Of a stretch of 64,000 nt of DNA, positions 27,446-35,655 are shown piece by piece. Location of the stretch: contig NZ_CP145606.1 of the NCBI RefSeq assembly GCF_028776105.2, positions 806,001-870,000 on the forward strand. Direction: 5' to 3'. A model generated the notes under the pieces. That model was not told where the DNA came from. It saw nothing but the letters and a program-made list of their open reading frames with translations, and searched no databases. How positions within the stretch are numbered: position 1 is the first letter of the stretch; each line of letters starts with the position of its first letter. Source of the stretch: Neisseria leonii (GTDB taxonomy: Bacteria; Pseudomonadota; Gammaproteobacteria; Burkholderiales; Neisseriaceae). Both the position numbers and the translations under genes were made by a program.

Positions 27446-28051
27446 ATGACAACCCCCACATTCGCCGAACGCCTGAAAACGGAAACCCGCGCCACCCACG
27501 ACAGCGTGGATCAGCTCGTGATGTCGGTCAAGCCGTTCGACAGCAAAGAAAACTACATCGGATTTCTCAACCTGCAATCCGTCTTCCATAAAATCGTCGA
27601 TGACATCTACCGTGATCCGGCACTCAACCGCGCCATTCCCGGTCTTGCACAAATGGCGCGCTACGCTGCCGTAACCGCCGATTTGGCCGACCTGAACCAA
27701 CCAGAATACCGCTTTGACGGTACCCTGCCCGTCCCCACAGGCAACCGCGCCGTCGGCTGGCTGTACTGTGCCGAAGGCTCCAATATCGGTGCTGCTTTCC
27801 TGTTCAAAGATGCCAAAGAAAAACTCGGCTACGACGAGAACTTCGGCGCGCGCCACCTTGATGCCCACCCCGACGGCCGTGCCAAACACTGGCGCGCCTT
27901 CCGCGAACAGCTCAACCGCCTGAATCTGGATACGGCCGCCCAAAACGAAGCCGTAGAGGGCGCGCTGGAAGCCTTTGCGTTCTACAAAAGCGCGCTGCGG
28001 CAGATTTTCACTTCCCATGCAGAACATTCAGACGGCCTAACACCTGCCTGA
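27446..28051 (+). CDS. hemO: Haem oxygenase, HemO family
   Basis: A 201-residue protein closely following meningococcal HemO: the proximal haem ligand is His18 in RATHDSVDQLVMSV, followed by KENYIGFLNLQSVFHK, the distal-helix GWLYCAEGSNIGAAFLF, and GARHLDAHPDGRAKHWRAF. It opens the haem ring to release iron, giving biliverdin and CO, and allows haem to serve as iron source. AAGGAGAAAAC precedes the ATG. The last codons contain part of an uptake sequence. No haem receptor gene is adjacent in this window. Confidence 0.95.
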   Translation: MTTPTFAERLKTETRATHDSVDQLVMSVKPFDSKENYIGFLNLQSVFHKIVDDIYRDPALNRAIPGLAQMARYAAVTADLADLNQPEYRFDGTLPVPTGNRAVGWLYCAEGSNIGAAFLFKDAKEKLGYDENFGARHLDAHPDGRAKHWRAFREQLNRLNLDTAAQNEAVEGALEAFAFYKSALRQIFTSHAEHSDGLTPA

Positions 28052-28079
28052 AATCTGCCTGTTCACACGCGCACTACAC

Positions 28080-28111
28080 AAAAAACGGCAGCCACCGGCC
28101 TGCCGTTTTTT
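28080..28111 (+). terminator. Rho-independent terminator after hemO
   Basis: AAAAACGGCAG ... CTGCCGTTTTTT with an 8-base loop and a T-run, 30 bases past the hemO stop. Confidence 0.9.
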
Positions 28112-28472
28112 GCTCTATCGGCCGTATTCCCAAATCCGATACACGGCCACAACCCGGCAGAGTATTTCGATTCTGCCCGAATCTGCCGCGTCATATCGGG
28201 TAATGTGTAGTCGGATATCCATATCCGACACCGCCAAAATCATAGAAAAACCAATATGGCGTTGATGGAAACTGCTGTCGGATTCAAGAATCCGACCTGC
28301 GTCAGGCTGTTTTCAGACGGCCCTTTCTACTTGGCCCGCACTGGTCAAATTATTCACATTTGTAGGTCGGATACTCGTATCCGACACCGCCAAACCACTT
28401 TTGACGGTTATTGATAATTCTGCCGACATGGTTTACTCTGTGAAATCATTGATATTAAAAAGAGAGCGAAAA
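28112..28472. other. Gene-free interval with palindromic repeats
   Basis: About 360 bases with three TCGGAT palindromes (28208-28231, 28275-28300, 28361-28387) and one uptake sequence near 28315. No gene is supported. Base composition becomes AT-richer towards 28400. Confidence 0.7.
28208..28387. repeat. Palindromic TCGGAT elements, three copies
   Basis: 28208-28231, 28275-28300 and 28361-28387. The second and third are in opposite orientation as judged by the GACCTGC and GTAGG flanks. Confidence 0.8.
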
Positions 28473-28589
28473 ATGTTGTGGCTCATTTGGCTATTTTTCG
28501 TGCTCTGCTTGATTTGTAGCGCGATTGGTGCGGTTTGTGGCGTGATTTACGGCTTATATGTAAGTCATAAAATTTGGTTTGGCAAATAA
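28473..28589 (+). CDS. Possible small membrane protein, 38 residues
   Basis: ATG at 28473 preceded by AAAGAGAGCG, encoding one strongly hydrophobic segment (WLIWLFFVLCLICSAIGAVC) and a short polar tail ending in WFGK. A single-span small protein is plausible; similar ones are found in prophage and toxin-antitoxin regions. The surrounding sequence is AT-rich and decayed, so it may also be a relic. No family assigned. Confidence 0.4.
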   Translation: MLWLIWLFFVLCLICSAIGAVCGVIYGLYVSHKIWFGK

Positions 28590-28615
28590 TCTCTAACCTT
28601 CTGATATTTCTCCAT

Positions 28616-28947
28616 TTAAAATTTCTGATACTTTTGTTTGATCTGCCGATTGACTTCATCCAGCCAGTCGGCAAACTCGTCTAACGGCAAGTCGTAAATC
28701 TCTTGCACGCTGTACCCGAACCACCATGGATAGCGCGCCCCAGCACATCGTATTCACGTTGCAGCAAAGATGTACTGCTTTTCAGATCGGTAAAACTGCG
28801 TAACACAGCACGAATCGCACCGACTGCACCACCAACTGCGGCACCAAAGAAAAAATCAAATGTTGCTTTGATTGAAAGCAGCTGAGATAAATAACCCGGC
28901 CTTGTGCAATCAATGGGATAAAGGGGAGAAAGCAGGATAAGTCGGAA
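28616..28947 (-). pseudogene. Decayed coding sequence, possibly phage tail related
   Basis: Two overlapping minus-strand frames look protein-like but lack a start codon and are one base out of register. The upstream frame includes TFDFFFGAAVGGAVGAIRAV and then LLQREYDVLGRAIH. The downstream frame continues as WWFGYSVQEIYDLPLDEFAD and ends NRQIKQKYQKF at a TAA (28618-28616). The second part is reminiscent of small phage tail assembly chaperones (EIYxLPLxEF). Codon use and the missing start suggest a frameshifted remnant of an integrated element. The phage link is tentative. Confidence 0.35.
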
Positions 28948-29051
28948 TCACGGTTGTGAAACGGTATTGCAGAGAGTGCAATGAATCAAAAAGCAGATTT
29001 TTTCCGCTCTTTGCATTTGTTACAGACCTTTGCTTAAATTTGATGGAAGTC

Positions 29052-29077
29052 TTGTCGGATTCAAGAATCCGACCTAC
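29052..29077. repeat. Palindromic TCGGAT element
   Basis: CTTGTCGGATTCAAGAATCC followed by GACCTAC, a single reverse-oriented copy almost identical to the copy at 28275-28300, including the bases TGATGGAA to the left of both. Confidence 0.8.
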
Positions 29078-29141
29078 ATCTTTGCGGATAGCGGTATCAG
29101 GGGGCATGAAAAATCAGGGGCATGAAAAATCAGGCGAATAA

Positions 29142-29171
29142 AAAAGCCGGAGTCTCAAAAGATTCCGGCTT
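29142..29171 (-). terminator. Hairpin after glnA
   Basis: AAAAGCCGGAGTCTCAAAAG / ATTCCGGCTTT: an A/T-ended stem about 20 bases downstream of the glnA stop on its strand. Confidence 0.6.
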
Positions 29172-29190
29172 TGTTCCGTTGTGTTATGTG

Positions 29191-30609
29191 TTACAGACTG
29201 TAATACATTTCAAATTCCAGCGGGTGCGGTGCCATTTGCAGGCGGCGGACGTCTTCTTCTTTCAGGGCGATGTAGCTGTCCACCCAGTCTTTGCTGAACA
29301 CGCCGCCGCGCAGCAGGAATTCGTGGTCGTCGCGCAGGGCTTTGAGGGCTTCGTCCAAAGAAGCGCATACAGTGGGGATTTGCGCATCTTCTTCCGGCGG
29401 CAGGTCGTACAGGTTTTTGCTGGCCGGATCGCCGGGGTGGATTTTGTTCTGGATACCGTCCAAACCGGCCATCAGCAGGGCGGCAAACGCCAGATACGGG
29501 TTGGCGGTCGGATCGGGGAAACGTGCTTCGATGCGGCGGGCTTTGGCACTGTTCACCGCCGGAATGCGGATGGAAGCAGAACGGTTTTTGGCCGAATAGG
29601 CCAGTTTTACCGGTGCTTCAAAATGCGGCACCAGCCGTTTGTAGGAGTTGGTGGACGGATTGGTGATGGCGTTGAGGGCTTTGGCATGTTTGATAATGCC
29701 GCCGATGTAGTACAGCGCCTCATCGCTCAAACCGGCATAGCCGTCGCCCGCAAACAGGTTCTGCCCGTCTTTCCAGATGGATTGGTGCACGTGCATACCG
29801 CTGCCGTTGTCGCCCATAATCGGTTTGGGCATAAAGGTGGCGGTTTTGCCGAAATTGTGCGCCACATTCTGAATCACATATTTCATATCCTGCGTCCAGT
29901 CGGCACGGCGCACCAGTGTGCTGAATTGGGTGCCGATTTCCATTTGGCCGGCGGTGGCCACTTCGCCGTGGTGCACTTCCACCGGAATGCCGATTTCTTC
30001 CAGAATATTGACCATGGCCGAACGCAGGTCTTGGCCGAAATCGATCGGTGCCATGGAGAAATAGTTGCCTTTAATCATCGGGCGGTGGCCGGTATTTTGA
30101 CCGTCCAGAGCCGCGCCGCTGCTCCAAGCCGCGCCCTCGCTGTGGATTTGGTAGCGGGTGCCTTGGTAGCCGGTTTCGTATTCGATGCCGTCGAAGACGA
30201 AAAATTCGGGTTCGGGGCCGAAATAGGCGGTATCGCCGATACCGGAAGATTTCAGATAGGCTTCGGCACGCTTGGCGATGGAACGCGGGTCGCGGTCATA
30301 GCCGCGTCCGTCGGCAGGATCGATAATGTCGCAGGTAATGACGACGGTGGCATCGTCGTAAAACGGGTCGAGATACGCCGTGGCCGCATCGGGTTTGAGC
30401 TGCATATCGGAGGCCTGAATGCCTTTCCAGCCGTCAATCGACGAACCGTCGAAAGCCTGACCGTTTTCAAACCACTCTTCCGGGTCTTCCAATACGATGC
30501 GGGCAGGCAGGGAAACGTGTTTCTGTTTGCCTTTGGTGTCGGTAAAGCGCAAATCGACGTATTTCACGTCGTTTTCTTCAATCAGTTTGACCACGTCTTT
30601 GACGGACAT
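29191..30609 (-). CDS. glnA: Glutamine synthetase type I
   Basis: A 472-residue glutamine synthetase that assimilates ammonium. The signature FDGSSIDGW (glutamate/Mg site region), the ATP-binding [16 protein letters not shown] and the adenylylation loop [10 protein letters not shown] near residue 400 are all present, so it is the adenylylated GSI-beta type. Two ATGs are adjacent at 30612 and 30609; AGGAG is better spaced for the second. It is monocistronic here, with no ntrBC nearby. Confidence 0.96.
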   Translation of the reverse strand: MSVKDVVKLIEENDVKYVDLRFTDTKGKQKHVSLPARIVLEDPEEWFENGQAFDGSSIDGWKGIQASDMQLKPDAATAYLDPFYDDATVVITCDIIDPADGRGYDRDPRSIAKRAEAYLKSSGIGDTAYFGPEPEFFVFDGIEYETGYQGTRYQIHSEGAAWSSGAALDGQNTGHRPMIKGNYFSMAPIDFGQDLRSAMVNILEEIGIPVEVHHGEVATAGQMEIGTQFSTLVRRADWTQDMKYVIQNVAHNFGKTATFMPKPIMGDNGSGMHVHQSIWKDGQNLFAGDGYAGLSDEALYYIGGIIKHAKALNAITNPSTNSYKRLVPHFEAPVKLAYSAKNRSASIRIPAVNSAKARRIEARFPDPTANPYLAFAALLMAGLDGIQNKIHPGDPASKNLYDLPPEEDAQIPTVCASLDEALKALRDDHEFLLRGGVFSKDWVDSYIALKEEDVRRLQMAPHPLEFEMYYSL

Positions 30610-30743
30610 CATTCTCTCCTAAAAAGGGGGTTGGATTCAGCTTGCAGTGCGATTGTACAACTAATCGTGCAGCTGCGGCAGCAGGCCGTCTGAAAAGCGC
30701 GCTCTATGCATTCAGACGGCCTGTTCCGCTCAGATTCGGCCGT

Positions 30744-31829
30744 TTACAGACCGCCTGCACCGATACCGTTGGCAATATCGCGCACCGCCGTAACGTACAT
30801 CCGGCTGTTGTTATATTTCCATACGGCATAAAAATTGTTCAGACCGATAAAATAATCATACTGATCGGGTGCGGTTTCCAGCCGGAACAGCACCGCGCGC
30901 TCGTGATCGGCCACGCTGCCCAAAGGCTCCACGCCCCAATCGCGCAATTGGCCGACGGTATATTTCAGCTCGGTTTTCTCATCGATCAAGGCCTGCAACT
31001 GCGGCGTCAGGGTCAGCGATACCGGCACCATCACCGGCGCGCCGCTTTTCCAGCCGTGCGCTTTCAGGTAGTTGGCTACCGAAGCGGCCACATCCGGCAC
31101 GCTGCCCCAGATATTGCGCTTCCCGTCGCCGTCATAATCCACCGCCCATTTGCGGTAGCTCGACGGCATAAACTGCGGCATCCCCATCGCACCGGCATAA
31201 CTGCCGACAAATGAAAGCGGGTCTTGGTTTTCCTCGCGGCTCATCAGCAGCATTTCGCGCAATTCCTGTTGGAAAAACGCACTTCGGCGCGGATAGTCGA
31301 AAGCCAGCGTGGACAGCGAATCGGCCAGGCGGAAACTGCCCATATTGCGACCGTAATTGGTTTCGATGCCCACAATCGCCACAATGATTTCCGCCGGTAC
31401 GCCGTATTGGCGTGCCACTTGGTCGATAACTTGGCGGTTTTGCGCATAAAACGCCCTGCCGCCGTTTATCTTGGCCGATCCGGCATTGTTGGCACGGAAA
31501 CGGTACCACGGCTGAGCAGTACCGGGCTGGTTCATAATATTGATAATATTGCCTTTATAGGCCGCCTGGGCAAAAAAATCTTCCAATTGAACCCGATTCA
31601 GACGGCCTTGTGCCGCCTCGTGCCGGATAAAGTTCTGTACATTCGGATGATTCGGAAAACCCGTTTCGGCCACCGACGGCTGCGCCGCATCAAAAACAGG
31701 CTGCCCGACAGCTTGGGCCGGGGCAGCCGGTGTCCGGCTGCCCGCCGTGCTTTGCTGTTCGGACGGAACGCTGCCGCATGCAGCCAGTACGGCAGCTGCC
31801 GCTGCGGATAAAAACCACTGTTTTTTCAT
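30744..31829 (-). CDS. mltB: Membrane-bound lytic murein transglycosylase B type
   Basis: A 361-residue lipoprotein (Cys18 in VLAAC) with an MltB/SltB-type lytic domain. The catalytic glutamate is E156 in IVGIETNYGRNMGSFRL; GSYAGAMGMPQFMPSSYRKW and DYDGDGKRNIW are the family's further signatures. It cleaves peptidoglycan to 1,6-anhydro-MurNAc products at the outer membrane. The linker after the lipobox is low complexity. An AGGAAAAG ribosome-binding site supports this start over one 11 codons upstream. Confidence 0.93.
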   Translation of the reverse strand: MKKQWFLSAAAAAVLAACGSVPSEQQSTAGSRTPAAPAQAVGQPVFDAAQPSVAETGFPNHPNVQNFIRHEAAQGRLNRVQLEDFFAQAAYKGNIINIMNQPGTAQPWYRFRANNAGSAKINGGRAFYAQNRQVIDQVARQYGVPAEIIVAIVGIETNYGRNMGSFRLADSLSTLAFDYPRRSAFFQQELREMLLMSREENQDPLSFVGSYAGAMGMPQFMPSSYRKWAVDYDGDGKRNIWGSVPDVAASVANYLKAHGWKSGAPVMVPVSLTLTPQLQALIDEKTELKYTVGQLRDWGVEPLGSVADHERAVLFRLETAPDQYDYFIGLNNFYAVWKYNNSRMYVTAVRDIANGIGAGGL

Positions 31830-31880
31830 ATCTTTTCCTGATGCTATGGCGCGGCAGTCCAATCCCTACCCTGATGACGG

Positions 31881-33596
31881 TTACGCCCCACAGGCAGCCG
31901 CCACCAAAGCGGCCGCTTCGTCTGCTGCCACACTTTGCGCTTCGCTGTCGGTGCGGCGGGCGTATTCGACTGCTCCTTCTTTCAAACCGCGGTCGCCGAT
32001 GACGATGCGGTGCGGAATACCGAGCAGTTCGGAATCGTTCAGCAGCACACCGGCGCGCTCGTCGCGGTCGTCGAGCAAAACGTCCACGCCCGCCGCCAGC
32101 AGTTCGGCGTAGATTTTGTCGGCTGCCGCTTTCACTGCTTCGGATTTTTTGTAGTTCATCGGCACAATCACTGCTTGGAACGGTGCCATCGCCTGTGTCC
32201 AGACAATGCCGCGCTCGTCATGATTCTGCTCGATGGCCGCCGCCACAATGCGGGTGATGCCGATACCGTAGCAGCCCATTTCCATGATTTGCGATTTGCC
32301 GTTGTTGTCCAAAAAAGCGGCATTCATGGCTTGGGAATATTTGTCGCGCAGTTGGAAAACGTGGCCGACTTCGATGCCGCGCGCCAGTTTCAGACGGCCT
32401 TGTCCGCAGGGGCTGGGATCGCCTTCGACAACGTTGCGCAAATCGACGAATTCGGGTTCGGGGCAGTCGCGGCCGAAGTTGAAACCGGTGTAGTGGTAGT
32501 CGTCTTCATTGGCACCGATCACGGTGTCGGCCAGTTTTTCCACCGCATAATCGGCATACACTTTGCCTTTGAAGCCCACCGGCCCCAGCGAACCGCCGTT
32601 TGCCCCGAAGGCCGTCTGAATCGCGGCAGGGTCGGCCATCGTCAGCGGAGATTTGATGCCGGGCAGTTTTTCCGCCTTGATGTCGTTAAACTCATGATCG
32701 CCGCGCAGCAGCAGCAATACCAATTCACCCTCTTCTTCGCCTTCCACCACAATCGATTTCAACGTGCGCCCGATGGGGATATTCAGAAATTCGACCAACG
32801 CGGCGATGGTTTTTACATTGGGCGTATGCACTTTGGTTAAGGTTTCTGCGGCAGCGGCGCGTTCGCCCGTCTGCGGCAGGGTGGCGGCCAGCTCGACATT
32901 GGCGGCGTAGTCCGAAGTATCGCTGTATGCAATCACGTCTTCGCCGCTCTCGGCCAACACCTGAAATTCGTGCGAGCCGGTACCGCCGATGCTGCCGGTA
33001 TCCGCAGCCACGGGGCGGTAGTTCAAGCCCAGACGGTCGAAAATGCGGCAATAGGCGTCATACATCGGCCGATAGCCGTCGCGCACCAGCGATTCGTAAT
33101 CGGCATGGAAAGAATAAGCATCTTTCATGACAAATTCGCGCGCGCGCATCACGCCGAAACGCGGCCGCACTTCATCGCGGAATTTGGTTTGGATATGGTA
33201 GAAATTTTTCGGCAGCTGTTTATAGCTGGTGATTTCTTTGCGCACGATGTCGGTGATGACTTCTTCGCAGGTCGGACCCAGACAGAAATCGCGTTCGTGG
33301 CGGTCTTTGATGCGCAACAACTCTTTGCCGTAAAACGCCCAGCGGCCCGATTCCTGCCACAACTCGGCAGGCTGCACCACCGGCATCAGCAATTCCACGC
33401 TGCCCGCGCGGTTCATCTCTTCGCGCACGATGTTTTCCACTTTGCGCAGCACGCGCAAGCCCATCGGCATCCAGGTGTACAACCCCGAAGCGGCGGCTTT
33501 GATCAAACCCGCGCGTATCATCAATCGGTGGCTGGGCAGCACGGCTTCGGCGGGAGCTTCTTTGAGGGTGGAAATAAAAAATTGGCTGGCTTTCAT
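31881..33596 (-). CDS. proS: Prolyl-tRNA synthetase
   Basis: A 571-residue class II synthetase of the bacterial type. It opens with [20 protein letters not shown], motif 2 is in [17 protein letters not shown], an editing (INS) domain fills the middle, motif 3 is in [20 protein letters not shown], and the anticodon-binding domain closes the protein. It charges tRNA-Pro. Length matches the family (about 570). The promoter should lie in the 33.6-33.9 kb interval. Confidence 0.97.
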   Translation of the reverse strand: MKASQFFISTLKEAPAEAVLPSHRLMIRAGLIKAAASGLYTWMPMGLRVLRKVENIVREEMNRAGSVELLMPVVQPAELWQESGRWAFYGKELLRIKDRHERDFCLGPTCEEVITDIVRKEITSYKQLPKNFYHIQTKFRDEVRPRFGVMRAREFVMKDAYSFHADYESLVRDGYRPMYDAYCRIFDRLGLNYRPVAADTGSIGGTGSHEFQVLAESGEDVIAYSDTSDYAANVELAATLPQTGERAAAAETLTKVHTPNVKTIAALVEFLNIPIGRTLKSIVVEGEEEGELVLLLLRGDHEFNDIKAEKLPGIKSPLTMADPAAIQTAFGANGGSLGPVGFKGKVYADYAVEKLADTVIGANEDDYHYTGFNFGRDCPEPEFVDLRNVVEGDPSPCGQGRLKLARGIEVGHVFQLRDKYSQAMNAAFLDNNGKSQIMEMGCYGIGITRIVAAAIEQNHDERGIVWTQAMAPFQAVIVPMNYKKSEAVKAAADKIYAELLAAGVDVLLDDRDERAGVLLNDSELLGIPHRIVIGDRGLKEGAVEYARRTDSEAQSVAADEAAALVAAACGA

Positions 33597-33972
33597 AAGG
33601 GTCGGTGCCTGTCGGTCAAAATGGGGCTTATTGTAACGCCAAACCTGCCGTACGACACGGGATTTTCGGTTTTCCCGAACCTATTTTCCGAAAAAATCAA
33701 GCCATTCATACACAGTTTTGCGAGCACTTTGTTTTTGCTTGGTTTTTTCCGATAAGTATTGCATTGGACAGGTTTATTTTATAAATGATTGATTTTTAAT
33801 GATTATTTTTGCATATTTTTTAAGCAGGTTAAGAACCGGCTTGATTTCATCGGCGGTATGGCAGCCGTTTTTCCACTTACGCACAGATTTATCCACAGAT
33901 TTTGTGAATGACTCATGACAAGCACGCAAGCCGTCTGAAAAAACGGGCGGCCGGACACATCAGACGGCCTGT
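33597..33972. other. AT-rich proS upstream region
   Basis: About 375 bases between proS and the ferredoxin gene with no credible gene. It contains an AT-rich tract (33771-33831), several DnaA-box-like 9-mers and an uptake sequence near 33930 and 33960. A TACAAT -10-like box for proS lies near 33630-33638 on the minus strand. Confidence 0.55.
33706..33911. other. Candidate DnaA-box cluster with AT-rich tract
   Basis: One perfect DnaA box TTATCCACA at 33889-33897 and three 8-of-9 matches to TTWTNCACA: TCATACACA 33706-33714, TTTTCCACT 33869-33877, and TGTGAATGA (reverse) 33903-33911. The tract 33771-33831 between them is almost free of G and C. The arrangement resembles a replication origin or a DnaA-controlled promoter, but boxes this short occur by chance. 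Confidence 0.4.
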
Positions 33973-34281
33973 TCAGGTGTCCCGCGCGCCGTCGAACAAA
34001 TCGGTGTCGAACAGATCGGCCTCGCGTTTCGGCAGTGAACAATCCAGCCGAAGCGGTTCCAGCGGCCGGCAGCAGCACGGCAGAATTTCACCGGGCAGAA
34101 CAAACGCCAGCGGCGGCTCGGCATAATCCACCCTGCCCGCCAGCATCCTGACCCGACAGGCACCGCAATAGCCGCTGCGGCACTGGTATTCCACATCATG
34201 ACCGGTGCGCTCCAACCCCTCCAAAAGGGTTTCGCCCTCTTGCAGCGTGAACATTTGATCGTTGGTGGTTATCAGCATCAT
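33973..34281 (-). CDS. 2Fe-2S ferredoxin, YfaE-like
   Basis: A 102-residue plant-type ferredoxin. The cluster cysteines are C34, C39 and C42 (CRSGYCGACR) with the fourth in PCCC near 70. The gene follows nrdA and nrdB on the same strand; in E. coli the third gene of that operon, yfaE, encodes the ferredoxin that keeps the NrdB di-iron/tyrosyl radical active. The same role is inferred. An inverted uptake-sequence pair (34340-34382) lies between nrdB and this gene, so it may be partly uncoupled. Start codons at 34281 and 34278 are both possible. Confidence 0.85.
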   Translation of the reverse strand: MMLITTNDQMFTLQEGETLLEGLERTGHDVEYQCRSGYCGACRVRMLAGRVDYAEPPLAFVLPGEILPCCCRPLEPLRLDCSLPKREADLFDTDLFDGARDT

Positions 34282-34339
34282 CAACCGGAAACTCCGCCGC
34301 ACGGCAGGCTCACTGCCCGGATTGGGCCGATCGGCCAAA

Positions 34340-34382
34340 CAGGCCGTCTGAAAAAACAGTACGCGTGCTTTTCAGACGGCCT
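34340..34382. terminator. Uptake-sequence hairpin between nrdB and the ferredoxin gene
   Basis: Inverted AG-DUS pair with an ACAGTACGCGTG loop region, 14 bases past the nrdB stop. Confidence 0.65.
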
Positions 34383-34395
34383 GAGACAGGCGGCG

Positions 34396-35550
34396 TTACA
34401 GCTCAAAATCGCCCAAATCTTCCGCATTGACCTCGGCATCGATCTGGCCGATCAGATAGGAGGAAATTTCCACTTCCTGCGGTGCCACCTGGACATTGTC
34501 GGAGGAAAGCCAGGCATTGATCCACGGAATCGGGTTTTGCGTGGCTTTTTCAAACGCGGCAGGCAGGCCGACGGCCGTCATGCGCAGATTGGTAATGTAT
34601 TCGACATACTGGCCGAGAATATCTTTATTCAGCCCGATCATCGAACCGTCTTTGAACAGATAAGCCGCCCATTCTTTTTCCTGCATCGCGGCTTTTTTGA
34701 ACAGCGCGAAACATTCTTCCTGCAACTCTGCGGCCACGGCGGCCATTTCAGGATCATCGACACCGCTGCGCATCAGGTTGAGCATATGCTGGGTACTGGT
34801 CAGGTGCAGGGCTTCGTCGCGCGCAATCAGTTTGATGATTTTGGCATTGCCCTCCATCAGCTCGCGCTCGGCAAAAGCAAACGAACAGGCAAAGGAAACG
34901 TAAAACCGGATTGCTTCCAACACATTGACGCACATCAGGCACAGATACAGCTTTTTCTTCAACTCGCGCAGGCTGACGGACACGCTCCTGCCGTTTATCT
35001 GGTGCCGTCCCTCGCCCAGCAAATTGTAATACTGACTGTATTCGATCAAATCGTCGTAATAGCAGGCAATGTCTTCGGCACGCGCCTGAATGTATTCGTT
35101 CTGCACAATATCGTCGAACACCGCCGAAGGATCGTTAACGATATTGCGGATAATGTGGGTGTAGCTGCGCGAATGGATCGTTTCGGAGAAACTCCACGTT
35201 TCAATCCACGTTTCCAGCTCGGGAATCGACACCAAAGGCAGCAAAGCCACATTGGGGCTGCGCCCCTGAATCGAATCGAGCAGGGTCTGATATTTCAAAT
35301 TACTGATAAAAATATGTTTTTCATGCTCGGGCAGATTGGCGTAATCGATGCGGTCGCGCGATACGTCGATTTCTTCCGGCCGCCAGAAAAACGACAGCTG
35401 CTTTTCAATCAGCTTTTCAAAAATCTCGTATTTCTGCTGGTCGTAACGCGCCACATTGACCGGCTGGCCGAAAAACATCGGCTCATGCAGGGCATCGTTC
35501 TGCGCTTTGCTGAACGTGCTGTAAGACATGGTAAGGTGTTCGCAGGACAT
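34396..35550 (-). CDS. nrdB: Class Ia ribonucleotide reductase beta subunit
   Basis: A 383-residue R2 subunit carrying the di-iron centre and tyrosyl radical. Compared with E. coli NrdB it keeps [20 protein letters not shown], the radical tyrosine in [12 protein letters not shown], iron ligands in [19 protein letters not shown] and [10 protein letters not shown], and the R1-binding C-terminal tail EDLGDFEL. The ATG at 35550 has a GGAA element nearby; the next Met (MSYSTFSK, 35529) aligns better with E. coli, so the true start may be seven residues shorter. The operon order nrdA-nrdB-ferredoxin is conserved. Confidence 0.95.
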   Translation of the reverse strand: MSCEHLTMSYSTFSKAQNDALHEPMFFGQPVNVARYDQQKYEIFEKLIEKQLSFFWRPEEIDVSRDRIDYANLPEHEKHIFISNLKYQTLLDSIQGRSPNVALLPLVSIPELETWIETWSFSETIHSRSYTHIIRNIVNDPSAVFDDIVQNEYIQARAEDIACYYDDLIEYSQYYNLLGEGRHQINGRSVSVSLRELKKKLYLCLMCVNVLEAIRFYVSFACSFAFAERELMEGNAKIIKLIARDEALHLTSTQHMLNLMRSGVDDPEMAAVAAELQEECFALFKKAAMQEKEWAAYLFKDGSMIGLNKDILGQYVEYITNLRMTAVGLPAAFEKATQNPIPWINAWLSSDNVQVAPQEVEISSYLIGQIDAEVNAEDLGDFEL

Positions 35551-35655
35551 GATATTTCCGTTCCAAACAAAATTCATCGCTAAGGCCGTCTGAAACGGCA
35601 TTCAGACGGCATATCCGATGCCGTCTGCCCACATGCCGCGACCGGCAGGACAAAG

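Larger units (their letters stand above)
28948..29190. other. Gene-free interval before glnA
   Basis: AT-richer sequence with one TCGGAT palindrome at 29052-29077 (reverse orientation) and a small direct repeat GGCATGAAAAATCAGG (twice near 29103-29132). A short hairpin AAAAGCCGGAGTC...GATTCCGGCTTT at about 29142-29171 lies just after the glnA stop and probably terminates it. Confidence 0.6.

Noticed and set aside
29122..30693. A 523-residue plus-strand frame opposite glnA
   Set aside because: Antisense shadow of glnA with no homology-like motifs; codon structure belongs to glnA.
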